A stretch of DNA of 64,000 nucleotides from Chelatococcus sp. YT9 (GTDB taxonomy: Bacteria; Pseudomonadota; Alphaproteobacteria; Rhizobiales; Beijerinckiaceae): assembly GCF_018398315.1 (NCBI RefSeq), contig NZ_JAHBRW010000002.1, positions 1,596,637 through 1,660,636 on the forward strand. The letters run 5' to 3'. Position numbers and translations under genes: made by a program. Position 1 is the stretch's first letter. Every line of letters begins with the position of its first letter. This document shows, piece after piece, positions 26,053-34,797 of this stretch. The notes beneath the pieces are model-generated. The model did no database searches. It saw only the letters and a list, made by a program, of their open reading frames with translations, and had not been told where the DNA came from.

Positions 26053-27033
26053 CTACAACTCGGTTACATCAACGGCGTCAGATAGTTCGCGCATAGTGAC
26101 TCGTAATTGGTAAATACGTCTTTCACCGGGCACGAGCTTATTTTCTGTACCGCTCAGCCCGCCATCCCGTCGCGCGCTCGTGCAAGGTTCTATGCCGAGC
26201 ACGCAGGCGTTGGGGCGCAGATCGTGCCAGAGCTGCAGATAAGGCAGAGATGCGCGTCCCCAGGCGAAGTCGATTCCCAGCCCTGTGGGGCCAAGTGACG
26301 GCGTTGCAACCCGGCAGCGCGCAAGGTCGTCGTTCTCGATCGCCGTCGTGAAGCTGTCGCGAGATGCGGTCGCGTCCGGCACCACGAGCGGACCGAGCAG
26401 TCTCTGCCCGTCGCGCTCGACGCGTGTTCCATCGGCAAGCGCGGGAAAGCCAAGATTGAAATGATAAAGGCTCGCTTGCGGACTGGGCGACGTGCCGATG
26501 TTCTCGACCTCATCCGTGATGGAGAGGAAGCACCCGCCAATAGCTGCTTCGATGCGCCGTTTAAGACGGAAGGCGTGTCCACCGAGGCGCGCCTGGACGA
26601 CTTCGCCTTCGCAGAACAGGACCGGCTCGTCGCGTTCCCAATCCTCTCCATAAGCCGTCACCCGCGCCGGCGTGAAGGGGAGCCGGCCATGCAGTGGATG
26701 GCCATCCGCAGGCTGCCGGATGTGGTCGAGGCCGCAGGTGACCAGAAAGCCGGAAAAACTCCTGTTGAAGCCGAAACCTTGATCGCCCTCCGCATCGTGC
26801 AGGGCGGGGCTCATGAAGCCCGTGGGGGCTTGCCAGGCAAGCGGCAGACCGCGCCACCAGAGCGGTCCGATATCGAGCGAGCGATCGGACAGCACCCAGA
26901 AATCGAGCCCGCCCCCCGTCGAAAAGGCGAGCGCCCGCACGCCGCGTTCCGGGCCATCATCCAGTGTGATCCGGCGAACGGCCGCGAACTGTCGCAAGTC
27001 GCCGGATCGCGTCCTGATGGAGGCCGCCCTCAT
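26053..27033 (-). CDS. DUF4432 family, aldose 1-epimerase-like protein
   Basis: A 326-residue beta-sandwich protein of the galactose-mutarotase superfamily. Segments such as VLSDRSLDIGPLWWRGLPLA, TCGLDHIRQPADGHPLHGRL and YHFNLGFPAL match DUF4432. The first resembles the sugar-contacting strands and HPLHG carries a candidate catalytic His. Members are thought to act on sugar anomers but are not well characterised. Its ATG overlaps the sulfatase TGA (ATGA), making it the last gene of the sugar ABC/sulfatase operon. Confidence 0.82.
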   Translation of the reverse strand: MRAASIRTRSGDLRQFAAVRRITLDDGPERGVRALAFSTGGGLDFWVLSDRSLDIGPLWWRGLPLAWQAPTGFMSPALHDAEGDQGFGFNRSFSGFLVTCGLDHIRQPADGHPLHGRLPFTPARVTAYGEDWERDEPVLFCEGEVVQARLGGHAFRLKRRIEAAIGGCFLSITDEVENIGTSPSPQASLYHFNLGFPALADGTRVERDGQRLLGPLVVPDATASRDSFTTAIENDDLARCRVATPSLGPTGLGIDFAWGRASLPYLQLWHDLRPNACVLGIEPCTSARRDGGLSGTENKLVPGERRIYQLRVTMRELSDAVDVTEL

Positions 27034-28577
27034 GACCCTGTCGCAACCTCTTCGGTTTCCCGCGATGCCGGCGCGGGCAGCCCGAGACGGGCGAAGGCCT
27101 CCGGGGGGGCTTCATTGTCAGCCATCAAGCGGCTCATCAAGGACACGAGCCGTTGCTCCGCATCGGGGTCGGCCAGCGGCCGTTCCTGCCCGGGATCGGT
27201 GACGAGATCATAAAGACGGGTCCCGTTCTCGATGAGCGCGCCGGGGCCATAGACATTGTACATCGGCGAGCGATCGGTGACGGGCACTTTCAGCACCTTC
27301 GCGCCCTTGGTGAAGGGAAAGCCGTTGGAGAGGCTCGCCTGCGACAGTTCTTCCGTCGAGAAAGGCGAGAAGATATGGGTGGGCATCAGCGTATACTGAT
27401 AGATCTCCTGGTTGTTCAGATCCGCTGGAAAACGGTGGTAGGTATAGCGCCCATCGGCAACATTCACAGCGCCACCGAAATAGCCGAACAAGGCTGCCTC
27501 GCGGAGTTGCATGCCTCGCGCGGCGGCAAGAAGGGAGCGCCCTTCCATCTCGGGCGCCGACGCGACGCCGAAGAGATCGAGAAAGGTCGGCGCGAGATCG
27601 ACCGCTTGGGTCAGCGCGGCGCAGCGCTCGCCATTCCTCGGCTGGCGGGGATCGTGCAGGAAGAGGGGGATATGGGCGATCTCCTCATAGAGATTCATGC
27701 GGTTCTTCGCCCAGAAATCGTGCTCGCCGAGCAGAAAGCCATGGTCGGTGGTCACAACGAGCGCCGTGTCCTTCCACAGGTCATGCTTGTCGAAGTAATC
27801 GAGCAACTCGCCCATGAGAAAATCGCACATCGAGACGATGGCATAATAATTCGCGCGCAGCTCCTCGCATTCTTCCGGCAATTCGTCGACCCGGCCATAG
27901 CGGGGCCAATCACGGATGGGGCCGGTCCAACCGGTATCGAACGCCTGTTTGAAGCGCGCGGGCGCCGTGAAGGGCTCATGCGGATCGAAGGTCTCGATCT
28001 GCAACAGCCAGTTGTCCGCATCGCGGTTACGGTCGAGAAATTCGAATCCATGCGCGAAGCATTGAACCGAGGGGAAGTCCTTTTCTTCCCGGATGAATTC
28101 CCGATTGATGATGTTCTGCGAAAAATACTCGCGGCGTTCGGTGGTGAACTGGCGAGCGTGATACATCTCCCGCAGCCGCTCCCAGTGCGGCTGGACCATG
28201 GCTTTCCAAGGATCACCTTCCTGCCCGCGCACGAACTCATAGGTATCGTAGCGATTGTGGTAGGTGGCCCCGCCATCCTCCCAATAATGGAAGTGGTCGG
28301 TGATCAGGTGGCTGTATACGCCCGCGTTGTGGAGGAGTTCCGGAAAGGCGTTGTCGAAAGGCTCCAGCGGGCCCCAGCTGCGATGAAGAAAGGTCAGCCG
28401 GCCGGTGAGCATGTCGCGGCGCGCCGGCATGCAGGGGAGGCTGCCGACGTAATGGGTGTCGAAGGTAAGACTCCTCGCGGCGAGCCGATCAAAATTCGGG
28501 GTCGGCACACGCGTGCCGCCATAGGCTCCCAGCATGTGCCGGTTGAGCGAATCGAACAGGACGAAGACTGCTTTCAT
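27030..28577 (-). CDS. Cytoplasmic type I sulfatase (Cys-type, formylglycine dependent)
   Basis: A 515-residue alkaline-phosphatase-superfamily sulfatase. The N-terminal FVLFDSLNRHMLGAYGG holds the first metal Asp (D9), and SLPCMPARRDMLTGR holds the C-x-P-x-R motif whose C49 must be oxidised to formylglycine. TDHGFLLGEHDFWAKN carries later metal ligands. No signal peptide is present, so it acts in the cytoplasm on an imported sulfate ester. ATG 28577 has GGAAG upstream; the frame is open to 28634. No formylglycine-generating enzyme is in the window. It follows two sugar-permease genes. Confidence 0.9.
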   Translation of the reverse strand: MKAVFVLFDSLNRHMLGAYGGTRVPTPNFDRLAARSLTFDTHYVGSLPCMPARRDMLTGRLTFLHRSWGPLEPFDNAFPELLHNAGVYSHLITDHFHYWEDGGATYHNRYDTYEFVRGQEGDPWKAMVQPHWERLREMYHARQFTTERREYFSQNIINREFIREEKDFPSVQCFAHGFEFLDRNRDADNWLLQIETFDPHEPFTAPARFKQAFDTGWTGPIRDWPRYGRVDELPEECEELRANYYAIVSMCDFLMGELLDYFDKHDLWKDTALVVTTDHGFLLGEHDFWAKNRMNLYEEIAHIPLFLHDPRQPRNGERCAALTQAVDLAPTFLDLFGVASAPEMEGRSLLAAARGMQLREAALFGYFGGAVNVADGRYTYHRFPADLNNQEIYQYTLMPTHIFSPFSTEELSQASLSNGFPFTKGAKVLKVPVTDRSPMYNVYGPGALIENGTRLYDLVTDPGQERPLADPDAEQRLVSLMSRLMADNEAPPEAFARLGLPAPASRETEEVATGS

Positions 28578-28642
28578 GGTCACTTCCGTTGAACCGGCCC
28601 GCGACGGCGGGCAGCCCTTACTCGTGGCGGTCAATCACGGCG

Positions 28643-29476
28643 TTACTTCACCGCGCCTTGGGTCAGTCCTTTGACAATGTAGCGTTGGCCGATCAGCAGA
28701 AGGATGAGTGCCGGGAGGATCGACAGCGCCGCGCTTGCTGCCATCTGCGTGTAGAGAATCTCGAAGTCCTGCGCGAATTTGGCGATTGCGACCGGCACCG
28801 TCGCCGTCTGCTTCATGGTGAGATTGAGGGCCACCGCGAATTCGTTCCAGCTGAAGACGAAGGTCAGGACGCCGGTCGCTGCAAGGCCGGGCGCGATGAT
28901 CGGCAGTACGATCTTGCGCAGCAGCAGCGGCGTGGAGGCTCCATCGATTGCCGCTGCTTCTTCGAGTTCCCGCGGAACCTCTCGCACGAATACGCCCATC
29001 AGCCAGAGCGCCATCGGCAGGTTGAGCACGGTATGGGCAAGGATCAGCGCCGTGAAGGTGTTGTCCAGCCCGACCGCCCGCGCCATCGTGAACCAGGCGC
29101 CCGCCAGCGCGATCGGCGGGATCATGTGGAACAGGAGTGCCCAGGCGAGGAAAATATGGACGACCCAGCGCGGCCACCGCATGCGATGAAGCGACCAGGC
29201 TGCCAGCGTCGCGATCACGAGGCACAACGCCGTGCTGATGATGCCGACGATGAGCGAGTTCCGGTAGTTGACGAGGAAATCGGAGGTTTTGGAGAACAGG
29301 ACCTCTGTGAAGCTCGTGAGGACCGGGGTGAAGAAGAACTCGCCCGTCAGCAGCGAGATCTGTGTGCGGAAGCCGGCCGCGACGACCCAGACGACGGGCG
29401 CGACGACCGCTATCGCCGCTGCAATCAGAAAGACGTGGCTGCCGACGTGGCGGGGCGCAGCAGAACCCGTTCTCAT
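28643..29476 (-). CDS. Carbohydrate ABC transporter permease (MalG/LacG type)
   Basis: A 277-residue inner-membrane permease with six predicted helices. The EAA loop reads EEAAAIDGASTPLLLRKIVL, the ATPase-docking segment, and FVFSWNEFAVALNLT is typical of the MalG branch. Its ATG at 29476 overlaps the stop of the other permease (ATGA). It pairs with the MalF-type permease and a binding protein upstream. The operon has no ATPase gene. Confidence 0.93.
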   Translation of the reverse strand: MRTGSAAPRHVGSHVFLIAAAIAVVAPVVWVVAAGFRTQISLLTGEFFFTPVLTSFTEVLFSKTSDFLVNYRNSLIVGIISTALCLVIATLAAWSLHRMRWPRWVVHIFLAWALLFHMIPPIALAGAWFTMARAVGLDNTFTALILAHTVLNLPMALWLMGVFVREVPRELEEAAAIDGASTPLLLRKIVLPIIAPGLAATGVLTFVFSWNEFAVALNLTMKQTATVPVAIAKFAQDFEILYTQMAASAALSILPALILLLIGQRYIVKGLTQGAVK

Positions 29477-30417
29477 GCGGAAGCCTCCGAACGCCGCCGG
29501 GTCGTCAGCGCCAGCACGAGCAAGAGCGAGACAATGAAGATCACGGCGATCGACATCGCAGCGCCATAGCCGACCCGGTCCTCCGTGAAGAAGCGCTGGT
29601 AGAGTGTGAAGCTGACGACTTCCGTCGCAGTGCCTGGTCCGCCGCTCGTGAGCAGATAGACCTCGTCGAAGACCTTGAAGGCCAGCACCAGTCGGAAGGC
29701 GAAGGTGACGATTATGGCGGGCCACATCATAGGCAGCGTGATGTAGACGAGCTCCTGCCAACCCGACGCGCCGTCGACGCGCGCGGCTTCGTACACGTCC
29801 TGCGGAAGGGATTCGAGTCCCGCGAGGAAGAGCAGGAAGCAGAACGGTGTCCAGTGCCAGATATCGACCACAATGACCGAGGCAAGCGCCGTCTCACTCG
29901 CGCCGAGCCAGTCGCGAGGATCCATGCCAATCAGGCCGATAGCCTGATTGATGAGGCCGAAGTCGTAGTTCAGCATCAGCTTCCAGATGGCGCCGACGAC
30001 GATGCCAGGGATGAGGATCGGCAGGATAAAGACGGTGCGATAGAGGATCCGCCCATGGGCGACACGGCTGCAGAGCAGCGCGAGCGCGAAGCCGATCACC
30101 ATCTGACCGCCGACCGCGCCCACTGCGAAGATGAGCGTGTTGAGAAGGCCCGCGCGAAACAGGGCATCGGCCGGCAGCGCCCTGTAATGCTCGAGGCCCA
30201 CGGGAGCCCAGGTGGCGGTCCCCTCCGCCCACGTCACATTATAGAAGCTCGTGACGAACAGATTGGCGAGCGGCAAGACGCTCAGCATCAGCATCAGCAA
30301 CAGCGCCGGACCAAAGGTTGCCCATCGCCAAGTCCGGTCGTCGCCGAGTTTCGCGGGGGTGGAGGATCGCCGCACCGCGACGTCAGGTGCGGCGATTGCG
30401 ATGCTGCGTGAAGCCAT
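29473..30417 (-). CDS. Carbohydrate ABC transporter permease (MalF/LacF type)
   Basis: A 314-residue permease with about six helices after a 40-residue cytoplasmic N-terminus. The EAA loop reads YEAARVDGASGWQELVYITL, and FKVFDEVYLLTSGGPGTAT is the usual MalF-branch signature. ATG 30417 is chosen because the longer frame (to 30573) runs into the binding-protein gene and has no family likeness; GAGG lies nine bases upstream. It sits 13 bp after the binding-protein gene. Confidence 0.92.
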   Translation of the reverse strand: MASRSIAIAAPDVAVRRSSTPAKLGDDRTWRWATFGPALLLMLMLSVLPLANLFVTSFYNVTWAEGTATWAPVGLEHYRALPADALFRAGLLNTLIFAVGAVGGQMVIGFALALLCSRVAHGRILYRTVFILPILIPGIVVGAIWKLMLNYDFGLINQAIGLIGMDPRDWLGASETALASVIVVDIWHWTPFCFLLFLAGLESLPQDVYEAARVDGASGWQELVYITLPMMWPAIIVTFAFRLVLAFKVFDEVYLLTSGGPGTATEVVSFTLYQRFFTEDRVGYGAAMSIAVIFIVSLLLVLALTTRRRSEASA

Positions 30418-30430
30418 GGGCACACCGGCC

Positions 30431-31786
30431 TCAGCGCAACGGCGGCAGCTTGCCGGTATTGTAGTTATACTTCGCCATAACAGTCTGGATCTGGTCCGAC
30501 ATGGAGTTGAGCGCCTCGACTGATGTGATCTCGCCCGCGACAGCGCGGTTGAGACCAAGTTCGAGAATGGCAATGACTTCGCTGGCCTCGGGGAACTGGT
30601 AGATGTTCACCGCATGCGGCAGGGATTCCGCCAGCGGCTTCATCCAGCGGAATTGCCGTTCTTGAGAAATCGGATCCCGATAAGCTGCGGCGTTGATCGG
30701 AATCCCGCCGAGCTTGGCTGTCGCGACCTGCGCTTCCCTGGTCTGGAACCAGCGGAGAAATTCGACGGCCGCGCGCTTGCGATCATCCGGCACGTTGCGC
30801 GCGATGCCGCCGAGCCAATGACCCAAGCCTGGTGCGGTCGGCAGGCCGGGAGCATGGGGCGTGGGCGCGAATTCGACCTTGTCTACGACAGCCGATTTGG
30901 CTGGATCGTCCATCTGGGACCATGCTGCGATGACCATCATGATATGGGCGGTCTTGCCAGTCACCATGTTCTGGATGACTTCGGCCTGGTCGAGCGAGGC
31001 GGTCTTCGGATGACCCGCCTCCTTCGCGAGGCGGACATAATAGTCGAGAGCCGTGCGTCCCTTCTCGTCGTTCAGGACAACGGAATAGTCACCCGCCGCC
31101 TGGTCCTTGAAGATCCCGCCGCCGAAGCCATAGAGATAGGGATAGAAGTCGTAGGCGACCGTATGCGGGCCACGCGCGCCGCGTTGGACAATGCCGTACA
31201 TGCGCGGGGGCTTCTGGAAGTGGCGCGCGTTAGTCTCCAGTTCCGCGAAGGTTTCGGGCGCCTTGAGGCCTGCCTCCTTGTAGAGGTCGCCGCGATAGTA
31301 AAGGAGAGGGATCAATGGCGAGATCGGCATGGACATCAACTTGCCGGTCTTCGTCATCGTCTTCTTGACCGGATCAAAATAGATCGTCTCACCTAGCGAG
31401 TACACATCCGGATCGAGCTTAAAGCCCGGGTCGATATCGGAGATCGCATCGACGAAGCCGCCGAAGTACATCTCCGCGAACCAGCCGGAGTTCATGATCA
31501 GAAGATCATATTGGCCACGCGCCGCGCGCACGGAATTACGCTGCTTCTCTAGAGAGCCCGCGAAGGGATTGACGTCGAGCTCGACCTTGTTGCCCGATTC
31601 CTTCTCGTAAAGCTCGACCGTCTTGCGAAAGCTCTCAAACCAGGGCGACTGGTTGATGACGATGGTGAATGGCGAGACAGACGCTGCTCGCGCCCTCCTG
31701 GCCGTGGCCAGCGTCGACAGCGCGAATCCGGCACCCGCGCCAGCCAGCATCTCACGACGGTTCAAGAAGCGCTTCTTGTGATTCAT
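30431..31786 (-). CDS. Extracellular sugar-binding protein of ABC transporter (family 1)
   Basis: A 451-residue solute-binding protein. The N-terminus has a twin-arginine-like signal, NRREMLAGAGAGFALSTLA, ending near RRARA, so export may use Tat. The mature part has SPFTIVINQSPWFESFRKTV and the family-1 domain (about residues 40-420). GGGGAGG six bases before ATG 31786 decides the start over ATG 31792. It heads the transporter-sulfatase operon. The ligand is probably a sulfated sugar, judged only from the neighbouring sulfatase. Confidence 0.92.
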   Translation of the reverse strand: MNHKKRFLNRREMLAGAGAGFALSTLATARRARAASVSPFTIVINQSPWFESFRKTVELYEKESGNKVELDVNPFAGSLEKQRNSVRAARGQYDLLIMNSGWFAEMYFGGFVDAISDIDPGFKLDPDVYSLGETIYFDPVKKTMTKTGKLMSMPISPLIPLLYYRGDLYKEAGLKAPETFAELETNARHFQKPPRMYGIVQRGARGPHTVAYDFYPYLYGFGGGIFKDQAAGDYSVVLNDEKGRTALDYYVRLAKEAGHPKTASLDQAEVIQNMVTGKTAHIMMVIAAWSQMDDPAKSAVVDKVEFAPTPHAPGLPTAPGLGHWLGGIARNVPDDRKRAAVEFLRWFQTREAQVATAKLGGIPINAAAYRDPISQERQFRWMKPLAESLPHAVNIYQFPEASEVIAILELGLNRAVAGEITSVEALNSMSDQIQTVMAKYNYNTGKLPPLR

Positions 31787-31915
31787 GAACATCCTCCCCA
31801 ACGCGGGCCGGGCGTCTCGCGGCCACTTATTTTGAAGAAGGAGCGTTGCACATCCACGCTATGCGCACAAACAACTTTTAATGCCGCAGCCATAGACGGA
31901 GTGAATGGCTAATCG

Positions 31916-32821
31916 TCAGTTCTCCGGCTCCGCCGCACAGATTGCCTTTAATGCGTCCGCGACGTGCTGCGCGGCGGGAGATAGCCAGCCCCCGCGCCGG
32001 ATTACGATACCGGCCTCGCGCCTGACAGTAAGGTCGGGTGCGTCTAGCATGGCGAGGTCCTTGCCTTCCCGCGTGACCAGGGTTTTGGACACGGTGAAGG
32101 TCAACGCGTCCGAGTGAAGAAGGACGTTGATCAGGAACGCGAGTGAGCCGGTCTCGAGACAACTCGTCGGCGGGGGGAGATCGTGCGTGACGAAGAGGGC
32201 GTCGAACCGACGATGGGCGCGCGTGGTGCGCGGCGGCATGACCCAGGGATAGGTGAGAAGATCACGCATGGGTATGCGCCGGCGCCGCGCGAGCGGATGT
32301 CCGGCCCGGCAGACCACGCCGAGATTATCCGATGTCAGCGGGATGACCTCGACGTCGCGCCTGTCGTCTGGTGAGGGAAGCTCCGCGACCACGAAATCGA
32401 GCTCGCCGTCACGGAGGGAGCGAAACAGGGCTTCGTCGAAACCGCCCTCGACGCGCAGCTGAATGCCGGGATGTTCCCTCATCACTTCCGCCACCGCCAG
32501 CGGAAGATTGCGCCGCAGCCAGGCAGGCCCCGCGCCGATCGTAACTGTTCCGAAAGTGCCGCTGCGCAGCGAGGCAATCTCCTGGCTTGCGTCACGGACT
32601 TGGACATGTACGGCTTCGGCGTGGCGCAACAAGCGCAAACCGACGTCGGTCAACGCAACGCCACGCGGCAACCGCTCGAACAACTTGACGCCGAGTTCAT
32701 CCTCCAGAAGCCGAATGCTCTTGGTCAGCGTGGGCTGGGTAATATTGAGCTCTGCGGCAGCGAGCGAGATGTTGCACCGTTGCGCAACACGCAGGAAATA
32801 TTCAAGCTGCCGCAGGTCCAT
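31916..32821 (-). CDS. LysR-family transcriptional regulator
   Basis: A 301-residue LysR regulator. The N-terminal winged helix is clear: MDLRQLEYFLRVAQRCNISL then AAELNITQPTLTKSIRLLED (HTH about residues 19-38), followed by an effector domain from about residue 90. It lies 129 bp upstream of the sugar ABC operon on the same strand rather than divergent, a less usual but known arrangement. It is the likely regulator of the sulfatase operon; co-inducer unknown. Confidence 0.92.
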   Translation of the reverse strand: MDLRQLEYFLRVAQRCNISLAAAELNITQPTLTKSIRLLEDELGVKLFERLPRGVALTDVGLRLLRHAEAVHVQVRDASQEIASLRSGTFGTVTIGAGPAWLRRNLPLAVAEVMREHPGIQLRVEGGFDEALFRSLRDGELDFVVAELPSPDDRRDVEVIPLTSDNLGVVCRAGHPLARRRRIPMRDLLTYPWVMPPRTTRAHRRFDALFVTHDLPPPTSCLETGSLAFLINVLLHSDALTFTVSKTLVTREGKDLAMLDAPDLTVRREAGIVIRRGGWLSPAAQHVADALKAICAAEPEN

Positions 32822-33009
32822 CGCCCTCTCCGATTGCCTCGGGGGATTTGTAGAGCAATTGCTGGAATGCAGAAATATGGGAGAGCAAGTCCGCCTCTCG
32901 CGGACTTAAAAATGGACACGGACGCGTGGGGCCTTGACGGAGGAATATGGGCCAACCAAGCCGGCTTGCTTTCGGCCGGGTTTCCGCCCTGAGGCATCGG
33001 ATTTCCGCC

Positions 33010-33154
33010 GTCATTCCGGGGCGGGCCGTAGGCCTGAGACCGGATTCAGGGACCGATATCCTATCCGCAAAAAGCGCTGTTGGACGATCGTCGAATTCAA
33101 AATGGTATCTTTTATCGATTCCGGGCTCGCCGCCATGCGGCGCCCCGGAATGAT
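33010..33154. repeat. REP-like inverted repeat flanking 117 bp
   Basis: GTCATTCCGGGGCG (33010-33023) is repeated in inverted form at 33141-33154 (CGCCCCGGAATGAT), 13 of 14 bases matching. The whole stretch 32822-33256 holds no gene. The arms match the end of the element at 25792-25827, which marks a dispersed repeat family. It lies between the start of the LysR gene and the end of the cupin gene. Confidence 0.55.
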
Positions 33155-33256
33155 TACGCCACTCTAAGAGGCACGGGGCGCCAACTGGTAAGGCCACCTG
33201 CCCCGAGGTGAAAGGGAGCGCGGCTTCAGCCTCGCTCACGGCTTCAGGCATTTGGA

Positions 33257-33910
33257 TCAGGGGCGTGAAATCAGGCGCTCGCCGAACAGACGGCTGGTCA
33301 CGGCGCGCGGCTTCACGGCATCCTCGGGCGTCGTCGGGACGAACGAACTTTTGCCGCCTTCGAGCTCCGCCGGCAGCACCATGACACGCACGAAGGCGTT
33401 ATTGCCATCGTTGATATTGGTGCCGATGACCGGATCGTCGCCGGTTTCGAACCATGCCTGGCCCGCCGCGATCCGCTCGACATGGTCGCCGACCTCGGCG
33501 ATGAGACGCCCGTAGACGAGCCGGCGGATACCCGGGCCGCGGTGGCCGTGCCGCGGCGTGGCTGCGCCTGGTGGCGATTCGATCCGGTCCGCGCGCATGA
33601 GCCAGGGACCATCGAACGCGACAGTGAGGGGATGGGAGAGGATGATGCTCTTGTCCCATCTGAAAGCGGCGCCCGTCGGGTCCACTTCATAGATCCAGAC
33701 ACGGCCTTCGCCGCGCAGCCGCGCTTGCCCGTCCAGGAAAAGGCCGTCGTCGGCGGTGCAGGTCCGCGCTCCGCTTGCATCCTCGATGGTGAGCGTCCCT
33801 GTCTCGACATAGGCGAAGCGATGGGCGCCAGTGGCCAGTTCCATGGCGGAGCCAGCGAGGTCGTGCTCATAGAGCGTGATCCGCGGAAGCGCGTCGGAGC
33901 CTGCGGTCAT
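33257..33910 (-). CDS. Cupin-like protein
   Basis: A 217-residue protein with probable bicupin architecture. Strands around residues 28-60 (HRFAYVETGTLTIEDASGA) and 120-160 (PRHGHRGPGIRRLVYGRL, then GQAWFETGDDP) fit cupin motifs, with HGH as a candidate metal site. The start may be ATG 33910 or 33913; both overlap the hydrolase stop. It is the third gene of the operon headed by the TPP enzyme. No specific reaction can be given. Confidence 0.65.
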   Translation of the reverse strand: MTAGSDALPRITLYEHDLAGSAMELATGAHRFAYVETGTLTIEDASGARTCTADDGLFLDGQARLRGEGRVWIYEVDPTGAAFRWDKSIILSHPLTVAFDGPWLMRADRIESPPGAATPRHGHRGPGIRRLVYGRLIAEVGDHVERIAAGQAWFETGDDPVIGTNINDGNNAFVRVMVLPAELEGGKSSFVPTTPEDAVKPRAVTSRLFGERLISRP

Positions 33911-34797
33911 CATCCTTCTCCGGCGGGGGCGAGCGTCTGGCGCACTACCGCGCGCATGATGGGGCTCTCGGGATCGAGATACTGGTTGATGATGTCGAAG
34001 TGGTTGTAGCCTGGAACCACATGGGTCTCCGGGTCTCGCCCATGCCTGTGGAGATGGTGGGCGTAGCGGAACGACTGGTCGATCCAATGCCAGGGTTCGA
34101 TGCCTCCCGCGAGGATGGTCACCGGGCAGTCGATCACCGGCGTGCGTCGTTCGACATCGTGCCGCGCCGCGATCGCTGCATCGAGATTGAGCTCCGCGTT
34201 CACGGTCGTGCGGATGGCCGGAGCGGGATCGTAGATGCCGCTGATCAGTACTGCACCTCTCAGAAAAGTCGGTGCTACGCCGCGCGCGCGCCAGTCAGTT
34301 GCGATCACCTCGGCGCCGAGATGCGCACCGGCGGAATGGCCAGAGACCGTGATCGCGTTGGCAGCGCCACCATAGTCCGCTATCGAGCGGTGGGTCCATT
34401 CCATTGCCGCGAGAGCGGAAGCGACCACACCGTCAAGGGTCGAAGCCGGGCAAAGTTCGTAGTTGGCGATGACCGTCGTGATGCCGAGCGGCACCAGCGC
34501 GCCGGCTATGAAAGCGAAGTTCTCCTTGTCCTGGGCGCGCCAGTAGCCACCGTGGAAGAACACATGCACAGGTGCCGGACCGGCCGATCCCGAAGCTGGA
34601 TAGACGTCGACCTTATGCAGGGGATGGTCGCCATAGGCGATGTCCCGATGGGAAACCAACTCCTCGCGCGCCTTGCGGTTCGGCACGGCGCGCCCCGCCT
34701 GATAGTCCTTGAAATTGGGAAAGGCGTTCTGCGGGTTGTACTGAAACTCGTGCTCGTCGGCGGACAAGGACGACCACAGGCGCGGCGCGTCGGTCAT
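33910..34797 (-). CDS. Alpha/beta hydrolase (kynurenine formamidase-like/esterase)
   Basis: A 295-residue alpha/beta hydrolase. HVFFHGGYWRAQDK (about residues 78-91) is the oxyanion-hole HGG motif, and VSGHSAGAHLGAE holds the nucleophile in GHSAG. VPGYNHFDIINQYLD contains the likely catalytic His. The HGGYW motif is shared with kynurenine formamidases and related esterases, but no kyn genes are nearby. The ATG overlaps the TPP-enzyme stop by one base. It is the second gene of the operon. Confidence 0.85.
   Translation of the reverse strand: MTDAPRLWSSLSADEHEFQYNPQNAFPNFKDYQAGRAVPNRKAREELVSHRDIAYGDHPLHKVDVYPASGSAGPAPVHVFFHGGYWRAQDKENFAFIAGALVPLGITTVIANYELCPASTLDGVVASALAAMEWTHRSIADYGGAANAITVSGHSAGAHLGAEVIATDWRARGVAPTFLRGAVLISGIYDPAPAIRTTVNAELNLDAAIAARHDVERRTPVIDCPVTILAGGIEPWHWIDQSFRYAHHLHRHGRDPETHVVPGYNHFDIINQYLDPESPIMRAVVRQTLAPAGEG

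Noticed and set aside
25627-26085. A 152-codon open frame between hyuB and the DUF4432 gene
   Set aside because: No ribosome-binding site, no family likeness and it contains the REP-like palindrome.
27153-28592. A 479-codon open frame antisense to the sulfatase
   Set aside because: It mirrors the high-GC codon bias of the real gene, lacks family motifs and has no ribosome-binding site.
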